From UBA1672 sp050633505 (GTDB taxonomy: Bacteria > Pseudomonadota > Alphaproteobacteria > Micavibrionales > Micavibrionaceae): a stretch of DNA of 64,000 nt. Shown here piece by piece: positions 44,685-54,119 of the stretch. The notes below the pieces were generated by a model. It was not told where the DNA came from. It saw only the letters and a program-made list of their open reading frames with translations, and did no database searches. The stretch is from the NCBI GenBank assembly GCA_050633505.1, contig JBOEGQ010000004.1, positions 62,001 through 126,000 on the forward strand, written 5' to 3'. The translations under genes were made by a program, and so were the position numbers. Every line of letters starts with the position of its first letter. Within the stretch, counting starts at the first letter, position 1.

Positions 44685-45869
44685 ATGAGCACAAAAAAGA
44701 AAATCACAATATTAGGGGCAACCGGTTCTGTCGGACAAAGTACGGCACATGTGATCTTGTCTAACCCTGATTTATTTGATGTATGTACTGTAACAGCCAA
44801 TACAAATGTTAATGATTTAGCCATTCTGGCGAAAAAGCTAAACGCACATACAGCCATTATTGCCGATAAGACAAAAGAAGAAGACCTTAAATCTCTATTG
44901 AATGGTAGCAATATCCGCGTCTTATCCGGGGCAGATGAGATTGAACGCGCCGCAGAGGAACCCCTGGACTTGATCATGGCATCTATCATGGGGTTTGCAG
45001 GGTTGCGCCCCATTGTCAAAGGGTTAGAGCAGGGAACAAATATCGCCATCGCGAATAAAGAACCACTTGTCGCCGCTGGCGGTTATATCACAGAGCTTGC
45101 AAAAAAGAATAATGCGAAAATCCTTCCGGTTGATAGCGAGCATAACGCCATCTTTCAAGTCTTTGAAAATGATAATATCAAGGCAATTGATAAAATTATT
45201 CTCACCGCATCCGGCGGCCCGTTTTTGGATTGGACGACAGAGGATATCAATAACGCCACACCGGAACAGGCAATTGCACATCCCAATTGGACAATGGGAA
45301 AGAAAATCTCTGTTGATAGCGCAAGTATGATGAATAAGGCCTTGGAAATTATTGAGGCACATTACTTATTCAATATGCCTGCTGAGAAAATTGATGTGGT
45401 TATCCACCCACAATCCGTTGTGCACTCAATGGTCTCTTATACAGATGGTTCTGTCCTTTCCCAGATGGGAGCCAGTGACATGAAAACCCCCATCGCCTAT
45501 GCTCTTGGTTGGCCAAAACGGATTGATAGCCATGGCGATAAATTGGATATAAAGAAAATATCCGAGCTCACATTCTCACCACCGGACTTTAATCGTTTTC
45601 CTGCTCTTAAATATGCTTATCAATGTATAGAAAAGGGTCAGATTGCCTGCATTGCATTCAACGCCGCGAATGAAATCGCCGTTGATATGTTTTTAAACGG
45701 AGATATAAAGTTCTCAGACATTATAAGATCTGTTCAATACGCGCTTGAGGTAATCTACCCTAAATTACCGCAGACACCGCCAAAAACTATTGAAGATATC
45801 GAAAAATTAGATAACACTGTGCGCATAGAAACAATCCGGTACCTCTCAACGAATAAAGCAAGCGCGTAA
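44685..45869 (+). CDS. dxr: 1-deoxy-D-xylulose-5-phosphate reductoisomerase
   Basis: NADPH-dependent first committed enzyme of the MEP pathway. The 394-aa protein has the nucleotide motif ILGATGSVGQST, IANKEPLVAAGG, the metal and substrate site LPVDSEHNAIFQVFE, LTASGGPFLDW, ISVDSASMMNKALEIIEAHYLF, VIHPQSVVHSMVSYTDGSV and a C-terminal domain starting around residue 310. Length normal. It sits in the alphaproteobacterial cdsA-dxr-rseP order. Confidence 0.97.
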   Translation: MSTKKKITILGATGSVGQSTAHVILSNPDLFDVCTVTANTNVNDLAILAKKLNAHTAIIADKTKEEDLKSLLNGSNIRVLSGADEIERAAEEPLDLIMASIMGFAGLRPIVKGLEQGTNIAIANKEPLVAAGGYITELAKKNNAKILPVDSEHNAIFQVFENDNIKAIDKIILTASGGPFLDWTTEDINNATPEQAIAHPNWTMGKKISVDSASMMNKALEIIEAHYLFNMPAEKIDVVIHPQSVVHSMVSYTDGSVLSQMGASDMKTPIAYALGWPKRIDSHGDKLDIKKISELTFSPPDFNRFPALKYAYQCIEKGQIACIAFNAANEIAVDMFLNGDIKFSDIIRSVQYALEVIYPKLPQTPPKTIEDIEKLDNTVRIETIRYLSTNKASA

Positions 45870-45905
45870 ACCTTGAATTTCAATAGCTAAAGAAAGCCAC
45901 ACATA

Positions 45906-47294
45906 ATGAATATTGCAGAACTTATACAGATGGTTGGACAGAATATATGGATCTATGGCGGATCATTCGTTCTGGTTCTCTCTATTCTCGTTTTTGTTCA
46001 TGAATGGGGACATTACATAATTGCACGTATGTGCGGTGTGCGTGTTGAAAAATTCTCTATTGGATTCGGAAAAGAAATTTATGGGTTCAACGATAAATCC
46101 GGCACGAGATGGAAAATTTCAATGATTCCGCTTGGTGGCTATGTACAACTTTTCGGAGATACAGATCCGGCAAGTGCGGGGCATTCAGAGTCTGTTGAAG
46201 ATGGCGAGAAAATTCGTGAAATGACCGAGGCCGAAAGAGAAGTTGCCTTTTTCACAAAACCCGTTTGGCAGCGCGCCGCCGTTGTGTTCGCAGGGCCTGC
46301 AATCAACTATATTTTTGCTATCTTAATTCTTGCCGGATTATTCGCATGGCGGGGGCAACCGGTTTCGCCCCCCGTCGCAGCAGCAGTGGTTAACGAAAGT
46401 GCAGCCTTTGAAAACGGGTTTCAGCCACATGACTATATTGTATCCATTAACGGTAAAACCATTGATGGTTTCGGTGATATCAGCCGTGAAATGATGGTCG
46501 CATTGGATCAAGAACAACATTTCGTGGTTCGCCGTGGTGACGAGTTGGTTGACATATACGCAAAACCTGAACGCAAAACGATTACCAGTCGCCTTGGTTT
46601 TAAAAGCTCAATTGGTATTCTTGGGCTTTACAGCGCAGATGAAGGGATCTTGGTAAGTGGTATTTCTGCAATCGGTGACGTCGAATATGATAACTCTCAA
46701 GATGTGTTAAAAGAAATCAATAACCGTTTGGACACAACATTCGAAATCACCATAATGTTCGGAGAAAACGCGCATAGAATCACCATTCATCCGACATCAA
46801 AGATGAACACACAATTAGGCCAAGCAGAAACAATTGAGGCAGAGGCCCTCTATCTATCAAACATCCCATCCAGAGCCTTTATTGAGCACACGGCAATGAC
46901 AGCCGTCCAAAGCGCAATAAGAGAATCCTATGTTATGACGAGAAGCACCCTCGAGGCTCTTGGACAAATGGTAACAGGGACGCGTAGTGCAACAGAATTA
47001 GGTGGTATCGTGCGTATTGGTGCCATTGCAGGTGAGGTCGCACAACAAGGTGTTATTCCCTTAATATTATTGGCGGCTTTACTGTCTATTAACTTGGGCT
47101 TAATTAACCTGCTGCCAATTCCGATGCTTGATGGCGGACATTTAACATTTTATGCAATTGAGTCTATTATCGGACGTCCTGTTCCCGAAATTGTGCAGGA
47201 ATATGCATTCCGCGCAGGTTTTGTATTCTTGATTGGTATTATGGCATTTGCAAATCTAAATGACGTATATCAGATCATCAATGCACACTCTTAA
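45906..47294 (+). CDS. rseP: RIP metalloprotease RseP (first of a tandem pair)
   Basis: Site-2-protease-family intramembrane zinc protease; in other proteobacteria it cleaves anti-sigma factors and remnant signal peptides. The 462-aa protein has the zinc motif FVHEWGHYIIARMCGVRVEKF in the first helix region, GGYVQLFGDTDP, a periplasmic region with a recognisable PDZ domain (NGFQPHDYIVSINGKTIDGF), and the C-terminal LLPIPMLDGGHLTFYAIE with the third zinc ligand Asp. The N-terminal ~15 residues before the first helix are extra. Followed 27 bases later by a diverged paralogue. Confidence 0.94.
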   Translation: MNIAELIQMVGQNIWIYGGSFVLVLSILVFVHEWGHYIIARMCGVRVEKFSIGFGKEIYGFNDKSGTRWKISMIPLGGYVQLFGDTDPASAGHSESVEDGEKIREMTEAEREVAFFTKPVWQRAAVVFAGPAINYIFAILILAGLFAWRGQPVSPPVAAAVVNESAAFENGFQPHDYIVSINGKTIDGFGDISREMMVALDQEQHFVVRRGDELVDIYAKPERKTITSRLGFKSSIGILGLYSADEGILVSGISAIGDVEYDNSQDVLKEINNRLDTTFEITIMFGENAHRITIHPTSKMNTQLGQAETIEAEALYLSNIPSRAFIEHTAMTAVQSAIRESYVMTRSTLEALGQMVTGTRSATELGGIVRIGAIAGEVAQQGVIPLILLAALLSINLGLINLLPIPMLDGGHLTFYAIESIIGRPVPEIVQEYAFRAGFVFLIGIMAFANLNDVYQIINAHS

Positions 47295-47321
47295 TATTAA
47301 AGAAGAGGATAAATAAACCTA

Positions 47322-48722
47322 TTGGATAGCTCGCTCTCTTCATTACTACACGGTATTGCCGAAGATCTCTTTTTATTCGGCTTTATGCTGATTGCGACAT
47401 TGGCCATTGTCATTATTATCCATGAATTCGGACATTATATTGCGGCGCGCTTATGCGGTGTCTTTGTTGAACAATTCAGTTTTGGTTTTGGAAAAGAGAT
47501 ATGGGGCTTTGGTGGTAAAAAGCCCATGACAACCCGATGGTCGATTTGCGCATTTCCCATTGGTGGCTTTGTTAAGCTATTTGGTGATGTTGATCCGAAT
47601 AATCCTATTGTATGGGATCACGATAATAATTGCGCACGCACGCTTTCCCAGTCTGAACTGGAATATTCTTTTTGTACAAAGCCACTCTGGCAAAGGGCCA
47701 TGATTGTCGCGGCCGGGCCATGTATTAATTTCTTTTTATTTTTACTTATCCTGACAGTAACCTTCACCGTCTATGGACAGCGATCTCACAGACCGATTAT
47801 CAATGCACTTTCGGTAGGAACAGCTGCACATGAAGCCGGGATAGAAATAGGGGACATCATTCTTGAGATGGATGGCACCCCAATACAACGCCTATCTGAC
47901 GTTTATGATCACACATTACATGAAACACCACCTCAACCGCATACATACACAATCTTACGTAACGGAAAAAGAATAGAGAAATCATTTACCGCGCGTATTC
48001 TCACCTATACCAGTAAGAAAGGGGTAGAGAAAGAGCACGGTCAAACAGGTATGGTACGCCTTGGCGGAATGAAACTGTCAAAAATAAGCTATATCAACGA
48101 TATTGATATAGCAGAACAACCGGAAAAAGCGCGCACCATTATTATAGAGAACTTCGATACGCCACTCCGTATAGGATTCAAATTCAGAGAATCTAAAGTC
48201 GATGAATATATTGCAATATTTCCACAAGAACATAACGAGCATTTACGCGACCTTGATAGTGAGAAGAAAAATAAAGCATTCTTTATGGATCCGGAAGACG
48301 AATTTTTTATAAAGACATCGGCTATTGTGTCCCTTCAACGTGCTATGGCCTCATTTCAAAGTACGATCAAAAGCTCTTATAAACTTATTAGTGTTGCCTA
48401 TAAGGGAAAAACCGAACAACCCGTCATCGGTGGAATAGGGCGGATGAGCGAACAAACCGCCAAAGCCGTGAAAGCAGGAACATACGATTACATTATGTTT
48501 ATCGCTATGCTTTCCCTTATGATCGGCATCATAAATATTTTGCCTATTCCTGCATTAGATGGCGGGTATTTACTCTTCTATATATATGAAGCAATTGTCG
48601 GAAAACCGATTTCTCCACGGATACAAGACGCTTGTTTGCTAATAGGACTGGTATTTCTCATGGGAATCATGATATTTGCAAATATTAACGATCTACTCTC
48701 CCTTATTTTATTGAAGGAGTAG
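47322..48722 (+). CDS. Second RseP-like site-2 protease, tandem paralogue
   Basis: A 466-aa membrane zinc protease paralogous to the preceding gene. It keeps the catalytic IIHEFGHYIAARLCGVFVEQF, the following FPIGGFVKLFGDVDPN, a PDZ-like segment (HEAGIEIGDIILEMDGTPIQRL), and ILPIPALDGGYLLFYIYE. The usual LDGGH is LDGGY here, but the zinc-ligating Asp is kept, so it is likely active. The central periplasmic part is strongly diverged and carries extra Lys/Glu-rich segments (LDSEKKNKAFF). The start is a TTG at 47322 with AAGAGG about 13 bases upstream. Same operon as its twin, ahead of bamA. Substrates are unknown; a split of duties between the two is inference. Confidence 0.9.
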   Translation: MDSSLSSLLHGIAEDLFLFGFMLIATLAIVIIIHEFGHYIAARLCGVFVEQFSFGFGKEIWGFGGKKPMTTRWSICAFPIGGFVKLFGDVDPNNPIVWDHDNNCARTLSQSELEYSFCTKPLWQRAMIVAAGPCINFFLFLLILTVTFTVYGQRSHRPIINALSVGTAAHEAGIEIGDIILEMDGTPIQRLSDVYDHTLHETPPQPHTYTILRNGKRIEKSFTARILTYTSKKGVEKEHGQTGMVRLGGMKLSKISYINDIDIAEQPEKARTIIIENFDTPLRIGFKFRESKVDEYIAIFPQEHNEHLRDLDSEKKNKAFFMDPEDEFFIKTSAIVSLQRAMASFQSTIKSSYKLISVAYKGKTEQPVIGGIGRMSEQTAKAVKAGTYDYIMFIAMLSLMIGIINILPIPALDGGYLLFYIYEAIVGKPISPRIQDACLLIGLVFLMGIMIFANINDLLSLILLKE

Positions 48723-48784
48723 GCAGATCGTAATATAAAAACTAATTCAAGTATCTCATTGTATTATAACAAATTAGGTTCGCT

Positions 48785-51061
48785 ATGACATTTCTTAGAC
48801 ACGTAAAAAATTATGTCGTTCTTTCTGCTGCTTTCACGACTTGCCTGACGCCGGTTGCATATGCGGCGCAGCGCCTCAACAAAATCGAAATAACGGGCGC
48901 ACAGAGAATTGAAGAATCAACGGTCGCATCTTATATGGATGTAAAGGTCGGTGATACAGTCAATAGCGCATCCACAGATGAAGTACTGAAAAGCTTATTC
49001 GCAACAGGATTATTTGCAGATGTACGGGTTGAGCAATCTGGCGGAACGATGTCTGTTAATGTTGTTGAGAACCCAGTCATCAACGAGATAACATTCGAAG
49101 GAAACGATGCAATTGAAGATTCCGAGCTATCCTCGGAAATACAGTTAAGCCAACGTCAAGTCTTCACACGAACTAAGGTACAGTCTGATGTTAACCGCTT
49201 GTATCAACTTTACCGCAGACAGGGACGCTTTTCAGTTTCAATCCAACCAAAAATCATACGCCTTGATCAAAATCGTGTAAATTTGGTTTTTGAAGTTCAG
49301 GAAGGTGACATCACAAAGATCAAGTCAATCCGCTTTGTCGGAAACAAACAATATGATGACGGAAAACTTCGTAGCATTATTAGCTCAAAAGAAAGTGCGT
49401 GGTACCGTTTCATAAGCAATAGTGACCGTTATGATTCAGATCGCCTATCCTACGATCAGGAATTATTACGCAATTTCTATCTGTCTCAAGGATATGCCGA
49501 CTTTAACATTACATCTTCTGTTGCCGAGTTATCAAATGATAAGGGTAACTTCTTCATCACCTTTACGGTGGATGAAGGGCGCCGCTATAAGATTGCCGGT
49601 ACGGAATTGCGCTCTGCGATCAGAGATTTTGACGCTGACGTATTGGGAGATTCAATTACCTTCGAAGAAGGTGATTGGTACGATGCCGATGAAATCAAAA
49701 ACACAGTACGTGCAATGACGGATCAACTCGGTGATTTGCAATATGCTTTTGTTGATATTCGCCCTGATATTATTAAAGATCGTGAAAATCAGACTATCAC
49801 TGTTGTTTTCGAAATTCAGGAAACACCAAGGGTCTTTGTTGAGCGCGTTAACGTAAATGGAAACATACGTACCCTTGATAAGGTTTTACGTCGTGAAATG
49901 CTTTTGGTTGAAGGCGACCCGTTCAATCGTTCAAGGCTTTCAAAATCAGAACAAAACGTACGAAACCTAGATTTCTTTGAAACTGTAGATGTCGAAGTAT
50001 CTCAAGGGTCTGCACCAGATAAAACTGTTGTTGATATTAATGTTCAGGAAAAATCCACTGGTGAACTCTCTATCGGGGCAGGTTTCTCTTCGGCAGATGG
50101 ACCACTTGCCGATCTGCGTATTCGTGAGCGCAACCTTCTTGGTAAAGGACAGGATTTATTGCTTTCCACAACGATAGCCGGAGAGCGCAGTGAGTTTAAT
50201 TTGGCATTCACCGAACCATATTTCCTTGATCGTGATATTTCCGCAGGCGTTGATATATTCCACATCACAAGAGATCTTCAGGATGAAAGTTCATACGATC
50301 AACAAAGAACAGGTGGTGGTTTCAGAATTGGTTATCCTTTGTCTGAGAACTGGCGTCAAACACTACGCTATAGGGCAGAGCGTAATGAACTCACAGATAT
50401 AGACAGTGATGCTTCCCGCTTTATCCGTGATCAGGAAGGGACACGTACAACATCTGCTATTTCTCAACGACTGGTCTATGACACACGTGACAGTATCGTG
50501 TTCCCAACAAATGGGTGGACGTACTGGTTCGATACAGAGCTTTCCGGTCTTGGTGGAGATTCTAAATATGTTTCTGCAAAAACCGGGGCGTCATATTATC
50601 GTCCTGTTTATGATCAGGTGATCCTGAACGTTATCGGTGAAACAGGCGCTATCCAGGCTTATGGGGATGCTGATGTTGAAATTAATGAGCGTTTCTTCCT
50701 TGGTGGTTCCACTTTACGCGGATTCGAACGTTCCGGTGTCGGACCACGTGATAGTGATACCGATGATGCATTGGGTGGGAATTACTTCTACCGCGGTAGT
50801 GTCGAAGTATCTTTCCCACTTGGATTACCAAAGGAGCTGGGCATAAAAGGGCACGCCTTCAATGATATTGGAACGATTTGGGATATAGATGAAACAGGTT
50901 CAGATATCCTTGATGAAGCGTCTCTACGTGCATCAGGCGGGGTTGGTGTCTCATGGCGTTCACCTTTCGGTCCGATCCGACTTGATGTCGCTCTTCCATA
51001 TCTGAAAGAAGATTTCGATGAAGAAGAGAAATTCAGGTTTGATTTTGGAACGCGCTTCTAA
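48785..51061 (+). CDS. bamA: Outer-membrane assembly factor BamA
   Basis: Central beta-barrel of the machine that inserts outer-membrane proteins. The 758-aa protein has a signal peptide (ending TPVAYAAQ), five POTRA domains (~residues 30-425; for example LNKIEITGAQRIEESTV, VINEITFEGNDAIEDSEL) and a 16-strand barrel (from ~TGELSIGAGFSSADGPL). The conserved lid-loop motif is LRGFERSGVGPRD and the protein ends with an aromatic strand FDFGTRF. Length is typical. It sits between the rseP pair and ompH. Confidence 0.97.
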   Translation: MTFLRHVKNYVVLSAAFTTCLTPVAYAAQRLNKIEITGAQRIEESTVASYMDVKVGDTVNSASTDEVLKSLFATGLFADVRVEQSGGTMSVNVVENPVINEITFEGNDAIEDSELSSEIQLSQRQVFTRTKVQSDVNRLYQLYRRQGRFSVSIQPKIIRLDQNRVNLVFEVQEGDITKIKSIRFVGNKQYDDGKLRSIISSKESAWYRFISNSDRYDSDRLSYDQELLRNFYLSQGYADFNITSSVAELSNDKGNFFITFTVDEGRRYKIAGTELRSAIRDFDADVLGDSITFEEGDWYDADEIKNTVRAMTDQLGDLQYAFVDIRPDIIKDRENQTITVVFEIQETPRVFVERVNVNGNIRTLDKVLRREMLLVEGDPFNRSRLSKSEQNVRNLDFFETVDVEVSQGSAPDKTVVDINVQEKSTGELSIGAGFSSADGPLADLRIRERNLLGKGQDLLLSTTIAGERSEFNLAFTEPYFLDRDISAGVDIFHITRDLQDESSYDQQRTGGGFRIGYPLSENWRQTLRYRAERNELTDIDSDASRFIRDQEGTRTTSAISQRLVYDTRDSIVFPTNGWTYWFDTELSGLGGDSKYVSAKTGASYYRPVYDQVILNVIGETGAIQAYGDADVEINERFFLGGSTLRGFERSGVGPRDSDTDDALGGNYFYRGSVEVSFPLGLPKELGIKGHAFNDIGTIWDIDETGSDILDEASLRASGGVGVSWRSPFGPIRLDVALPYLKEDFDEEEKFRFDFGTRF

Positions 51062-51096
51062 TACAAATAACACTTGAATAAAATAAGGGGTAGCAC

Positions 51097-51636
51097 ATGA
51101 CACGTCATGCAATGCAGAGCATTCTGTTCATACTATTTACACTGGTATGTACTTTTGGACATAATACGGCAGCAATGGCACAAATTAATATCGCCGTTGT
51201 GGATGTTGAGCGTGTGCTATCAGAAGCAAAAGCTTCGAAGTCGATCCAAAAGCAGGTCGATAAAAAACGAGAAGCATTCCTTTCTGAAGTTAAAAAAGAA
51301 GAAGACAAGCTTAGAAATGAGCAAAAAGCAATCGAAGCCAAAAGGAATGAACTTAGCAAAGAAGAGCTAATCAAAAAAGCTCAGGAATTTGAAAAGCGCC
51401 GTATTGATGCACGCAAGAAAATACAGGCTAACAAAGCTTCATTAGATAAAGCGTATAATGAGGCAATGAATAAGCTTACCCGCGTTATTTACGAGGCCAG
51501 CCAAGAAATTGCAGATGAAGATGGGATAGATTTGGTTATAACGCGACAGAATATCATCGTTGGTAACATGTCTTTGGACATTACAAAGAAAGTTGTTACC
51601 CGGATTAATAAAAAACTACCGAAACTCAACCTATAG
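51097..51636 (+). CDS. ompH: OmpH/Skp family periplasmic chaperone
   Basis: Periplasmic trimeric chaperone that carries unfolded outer-membrane proteins to BamA. The 179-aa protein has a signal peptide ending AAMAQ, then INIAVVDVERVLSEA, and a long Lys/Glu-rich coiled coil (~residues 45-125), the tentacles of Skp. It closes with DEDGIDLVITRQNIIVGN, the body-domain strand typical of OmpH. AAGGGG precedes the ATG. lpxD starts 8 bases after the stop. Confidence 0.93.
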   Translation: MTRHAMQSILFILFTLVCTFGHNTAAMAQINIAVVDVERVLSEAKASKSIQKQVDKKREAFLSEVKKEEDKLRNEQKAIEAKRNELSKEELIKKAQEFEKRRIDARKKIQANKASLDKAYNEAMNKLTRVIYEASQEIADEDGIDLVITRQNIIVGNMSLDITKKVVTRINKKLPKLNL

Positions 51637-51644
51637 AGGATCAT

Positions 51645-52685
51645 ATGGCAGATCCTGATTTCTTTTTAAAAAGCAAAAGCTTTTCTGTTTCCGAAATGTT
51701 GGAAACACTAAAAGATAAAGTTAAAATTGAATGCCCTGAATCTGATAAGGCGGCGGATATTATTTTGGATGATGTTTGTGCTCTAAAAGATGCGCAAAAT
51801 AACCATCTAAGTTTTTTAGATAATATAAAATATAAGAACGACTTTACACAAACACGTGCTGGAGCATGCTTTGTTTCGCCGGAAATGATAAAACACGCTC
51901 CTGACGATGTTATATGCCTTATCACAAAGTCGCCTTATAAGGCGTATGCACTTGCCGCACAGACATTTTACCCAACTAAAAAGCCACAAACACAGACACA
52001 CAGTACATCAGTTATTGAAGATAGCGCATCAATCGGCGCCAATGCCTATATCGGCGCCAATGTTTATATCGGGCACAATGTTGAAATTGGTGATAATGTT
52101 TGGATTGAAGCTAATGCAACAGTCGCAGATTCCGTAAAACTTGGGGCGCATTGCCACATCGGGGCAAATGCCAGTATTTCTCATGCAATCCTTCACGATC
52201 ATGTAAGGCTTTATCCGGGTGCACGTATTGGGCAAGACGGGTTTGGATTTGCGATAGACCCGGCTGGCCACGTTAAAGTTCCACAACTTGGTCGTGTTAT
52301 TATCGAAGACCATGTTGAAATCGGTGCAAATACAACAATTGATCGCGGTGCAGGTCCTGATACGATTATTGGTACAGGCACATGGATAGATAATCTGGTT
52401 CAAATCGGGCACAACGTTCAAATCGGGCGTGGTTGTATTATTGTTGCTCATGTTGGTATATCAGGTTCTACTCAAATTGGTGATTTTGTTGCGATTGGTG
52501 GTCAAGCCGGTATAGCAGGGCACCTAAAGATAGGAACAGCAGTACGTATTGGTGCACAAAGCGGTATCATGCATGATCTGCCGCCCATGACAGAATATAT
52601 GGGCACCCCCGGTGTCCCTAAAACGCAATTTTTCAGGCAAGTTGCGACGTTAAATCGCTTGATTAAAAAGAAGAAAAGCGCTTAA
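51645..52685 (+). CDS. lpxD: UDP-3-O-(3-hydroxyacyl)glucosamine N-acyltransferase
   Basis: Third enzyme of lipid A synthesis, adding the N-linked 3-hydroxyacyl chain. The 346-aa protein has the N-terminal uridine-binding domain (ending ~residue 110) and a long left-handed beta-helix of hexapeptide repeats (IGANAYIGANVYIGHNVEIG and on). The catalytic His is likely in QIGHNVQIGRGCIIVAHVGI. The C-terminal part is helical (QFFRQVATLNRLIKKKKSA). Standard order ompH-lpxD-fabZ-lpxA. Confidence 0.96.
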   Translation: MADPDFFLKSKSFSVSEMLETLKDKVKIECPESDKAADIILDDVCALKDAQNNHLSFLDNIKYKNDFTQTRAGACFVSPEMIKHAPDDVICLITKSPYKAYALAAQTFYPTKKPQTQTHSTSVIEDSASIGANAYIGANVYIGHNVEIGDNVWIEANATVADSVKLGAHCHIGANASISHAILHDHVRLYPGARIGQDGFGFAIDPAGHVKVPQLGRVIIEDHVEIGANTTIDRGAGPDTIIGTGTWIDNLVQIGHNVQIGRGCIIVAHVGISGSTQIGDFVAIGGQAGIAGHLKIGTAVRIGAQSGIMHDLPPMTEYMGTPGVPKTQFFRQVATLNRLIKKKKSA

Positions 52686-52738
52686 CTGCACCATATAATT
52701 TACAGTATGTATAACCAACTAAACCAGAGTTTAAAGAT

Positions 52739-53212
52739 ATGAGCAGCGAAGAAAAAGATAATACCGCCAATATCGATATTAATCAGATCATGCAGATGAT
52801 TCCTCATCGCTATCCTATATTGCTTGTCGATCGCCTTCTTAAATTGTCCCCGGGAGAGGGGGCTGTCAGCCTTAAAAACGTAACGATGAATGAACCACAC
52901 TTTATGGGACATTTTCCCGGATACCCGGTTATGCCCGGCGTTCTAATCGTTGAGGCTATGGCACAAACAGCAGCTCTTGTCGTTGTAGATTTCCTTGGAG
53001 AAGAGGCAGAAGGTAAAGTTGTCTATTTCATGACAATTGATAATGCCAGATTTCGCCGGCCTGTCACACCGGGGGATAGTCTTCACATCCATGTTGATAA
53101 AATTCAATCACGTGGCCCTGTATGGAAATTTAAGGGTGTGGCCAAAGTCGATGGAAAAGTATGTGCAGAAGCAACGTTCAGCGCGATGATCACAGATACA
53201 GACAGCCAGTAA
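52739..53212 (+). CDS. fabZ: 3-hydroxyacyl-[acyl-carrier-protein] dehydratase FabZ
   Basis: Hot-dog-fold dehydratase of fatty-acid elongation; it competes with LpxA and LpxD for 3-hydroxyacyl-ACP, which explains its place in the lipid A cluster. The 157-aa protein has IPHRYPILLVDRLLKL, the catalytic His in EPHFMGHFPGYPVMPGVL and the Glu in LIVEAMAQTAA, then FMTIDNARFRRPVTPGD. A 112-base gap with no recognised feature separates it from lpxA. Confidence 0.97.
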   Translation: MSSEEKDNTANIDINQIMQMIPHRYPILLVDRLLKLSPGEGAVSLKNVTMNEPHFMGHFPGYPVMPGVLIVEAMAQTAALVVVDFLGEEAEGKVVYFMTIDNARFRRPVTPGDSLHIHVDKIQSRGPVWKFKGVAKVDGKVCAEATFSAMITDTDSQ

Positions 53213-53324
53213 CAGCCACGTACAGATCTTATACCTTCCGTAATAATTCGTAATAAAGCGTGACTTGTTCCGCGTACATGCGCACGTTATCATAAGCATA
53301 GTCTAATAAAAGGACAAAACTCTG

Positions 53325-54119
53325 ATGCCACAGAATATTCATCCCACAGCAATTATTGAACCAGGGGCCACAATTTCCGATACCGTTACTATTGGACCAT
53401 ATTGTACTATTGGCGCTAAAGTTACGTTACATGAGAATGTAACCCTTGTCTCTCACGTTCATATAGAGGGTAAAACATCCATTGGTGCCAAAACCAAAAT
53501 TTATCCTTTTGCATCTCTTGGAACACCACCGCAGGACCTCAAATTTGGTGGAGAGGATTCAGAACTCATCATTGGCGAAAACAATACAATACGCGAACAC
53601 GTTACGATGAACCCCGGAACACAGCACGGAGAAATGAAAACTGTTGTGGGCGATAACTGCCTCTTTATGATGGCATCACATGTCGCACATGACTGTGTTG
53701 TTGGAAATAACGTTATTTTGGCAAATAATGCGACATTAGCCGGTCACGTTATCGTTGGAAATTATGCCATACTTGGTGGTTTATCAGCAGTACATCAGTT
53801 TGTACGCATTGGTGAACATGCCGTTGTGGGTGGTATGTCCGGTGTAGAGAACGACATTATCCCTTATGGCCGTGTAAAAGGAGAGCGCGCCTCTCTAGCT
53901 GGTCTGAATCTAATCGGCCTTGAACGCAGGGGATTTGATAAAAGTCAGATCCGTGCACTTCAGCGCGCATTTAATCAACTCTTTGGTGACGAAGGCACAA
54001 TGGATCAACGTATTGAGATGGTCGCAAATGACTGTTCCGATGATCAACTTATCATGTCTGTTATCGACTTTGCCCGCGCAAAAACAAAATTCCCGTTATG
54101 TCAGCCACGCAAGAAATAA
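53325..54119 (+). CDS. lpxA: UDP-N-acetylglucosamine acyltransferase
   Basis: First enzyme of lipid A synthesis. The 264-aa protein is a beta-helix of hexapeptide repeats (IHPTAIIEPGATISDTVTIG, then PYCTIGAKVTL) with the signature LGTPPQDLKFGGEDSELIIG, HVTMNPGTQHGEMKT, and the catalytic His in MMASHVAHDCVVGNN. The C-terminal helical domain follows (GLNLIGLERRGFDKSQIRAL). AAAGGA precedes the ATG. Its 3' end overlaps lpxI by 22 bases. Confidence 0.97.
   Translation: MPQNIHPTAIIEPGATISDTVTIGPYCTIGAKVTLHENVTLVSHVHIEGKTSIGAKTKIYPFASLGTPPQDLKFGGEDSELIIGENNTIREHVTMNPGTQHGEMKTVVGDNCLFMMASHVAHDCVVGNNVILANNATLAGHVIVGNYAILGGLSAVHQFVRIGEHAVVGGMSGVENDIIPYGRVKGERASLAGLNLIGLERRGFDKSQIRALQRAFNQLFGDEGTMDQRIEMVANDCSDDQLIMSVIDFARAKTKFPLCQPRKK

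Noticed and set aside
53240..53265. Short direct repeat CGTAATAA in the fabZ-lpxA gap
   Set aside because: Two copies of a short AT-rich word can occur by chance; no supporting context.
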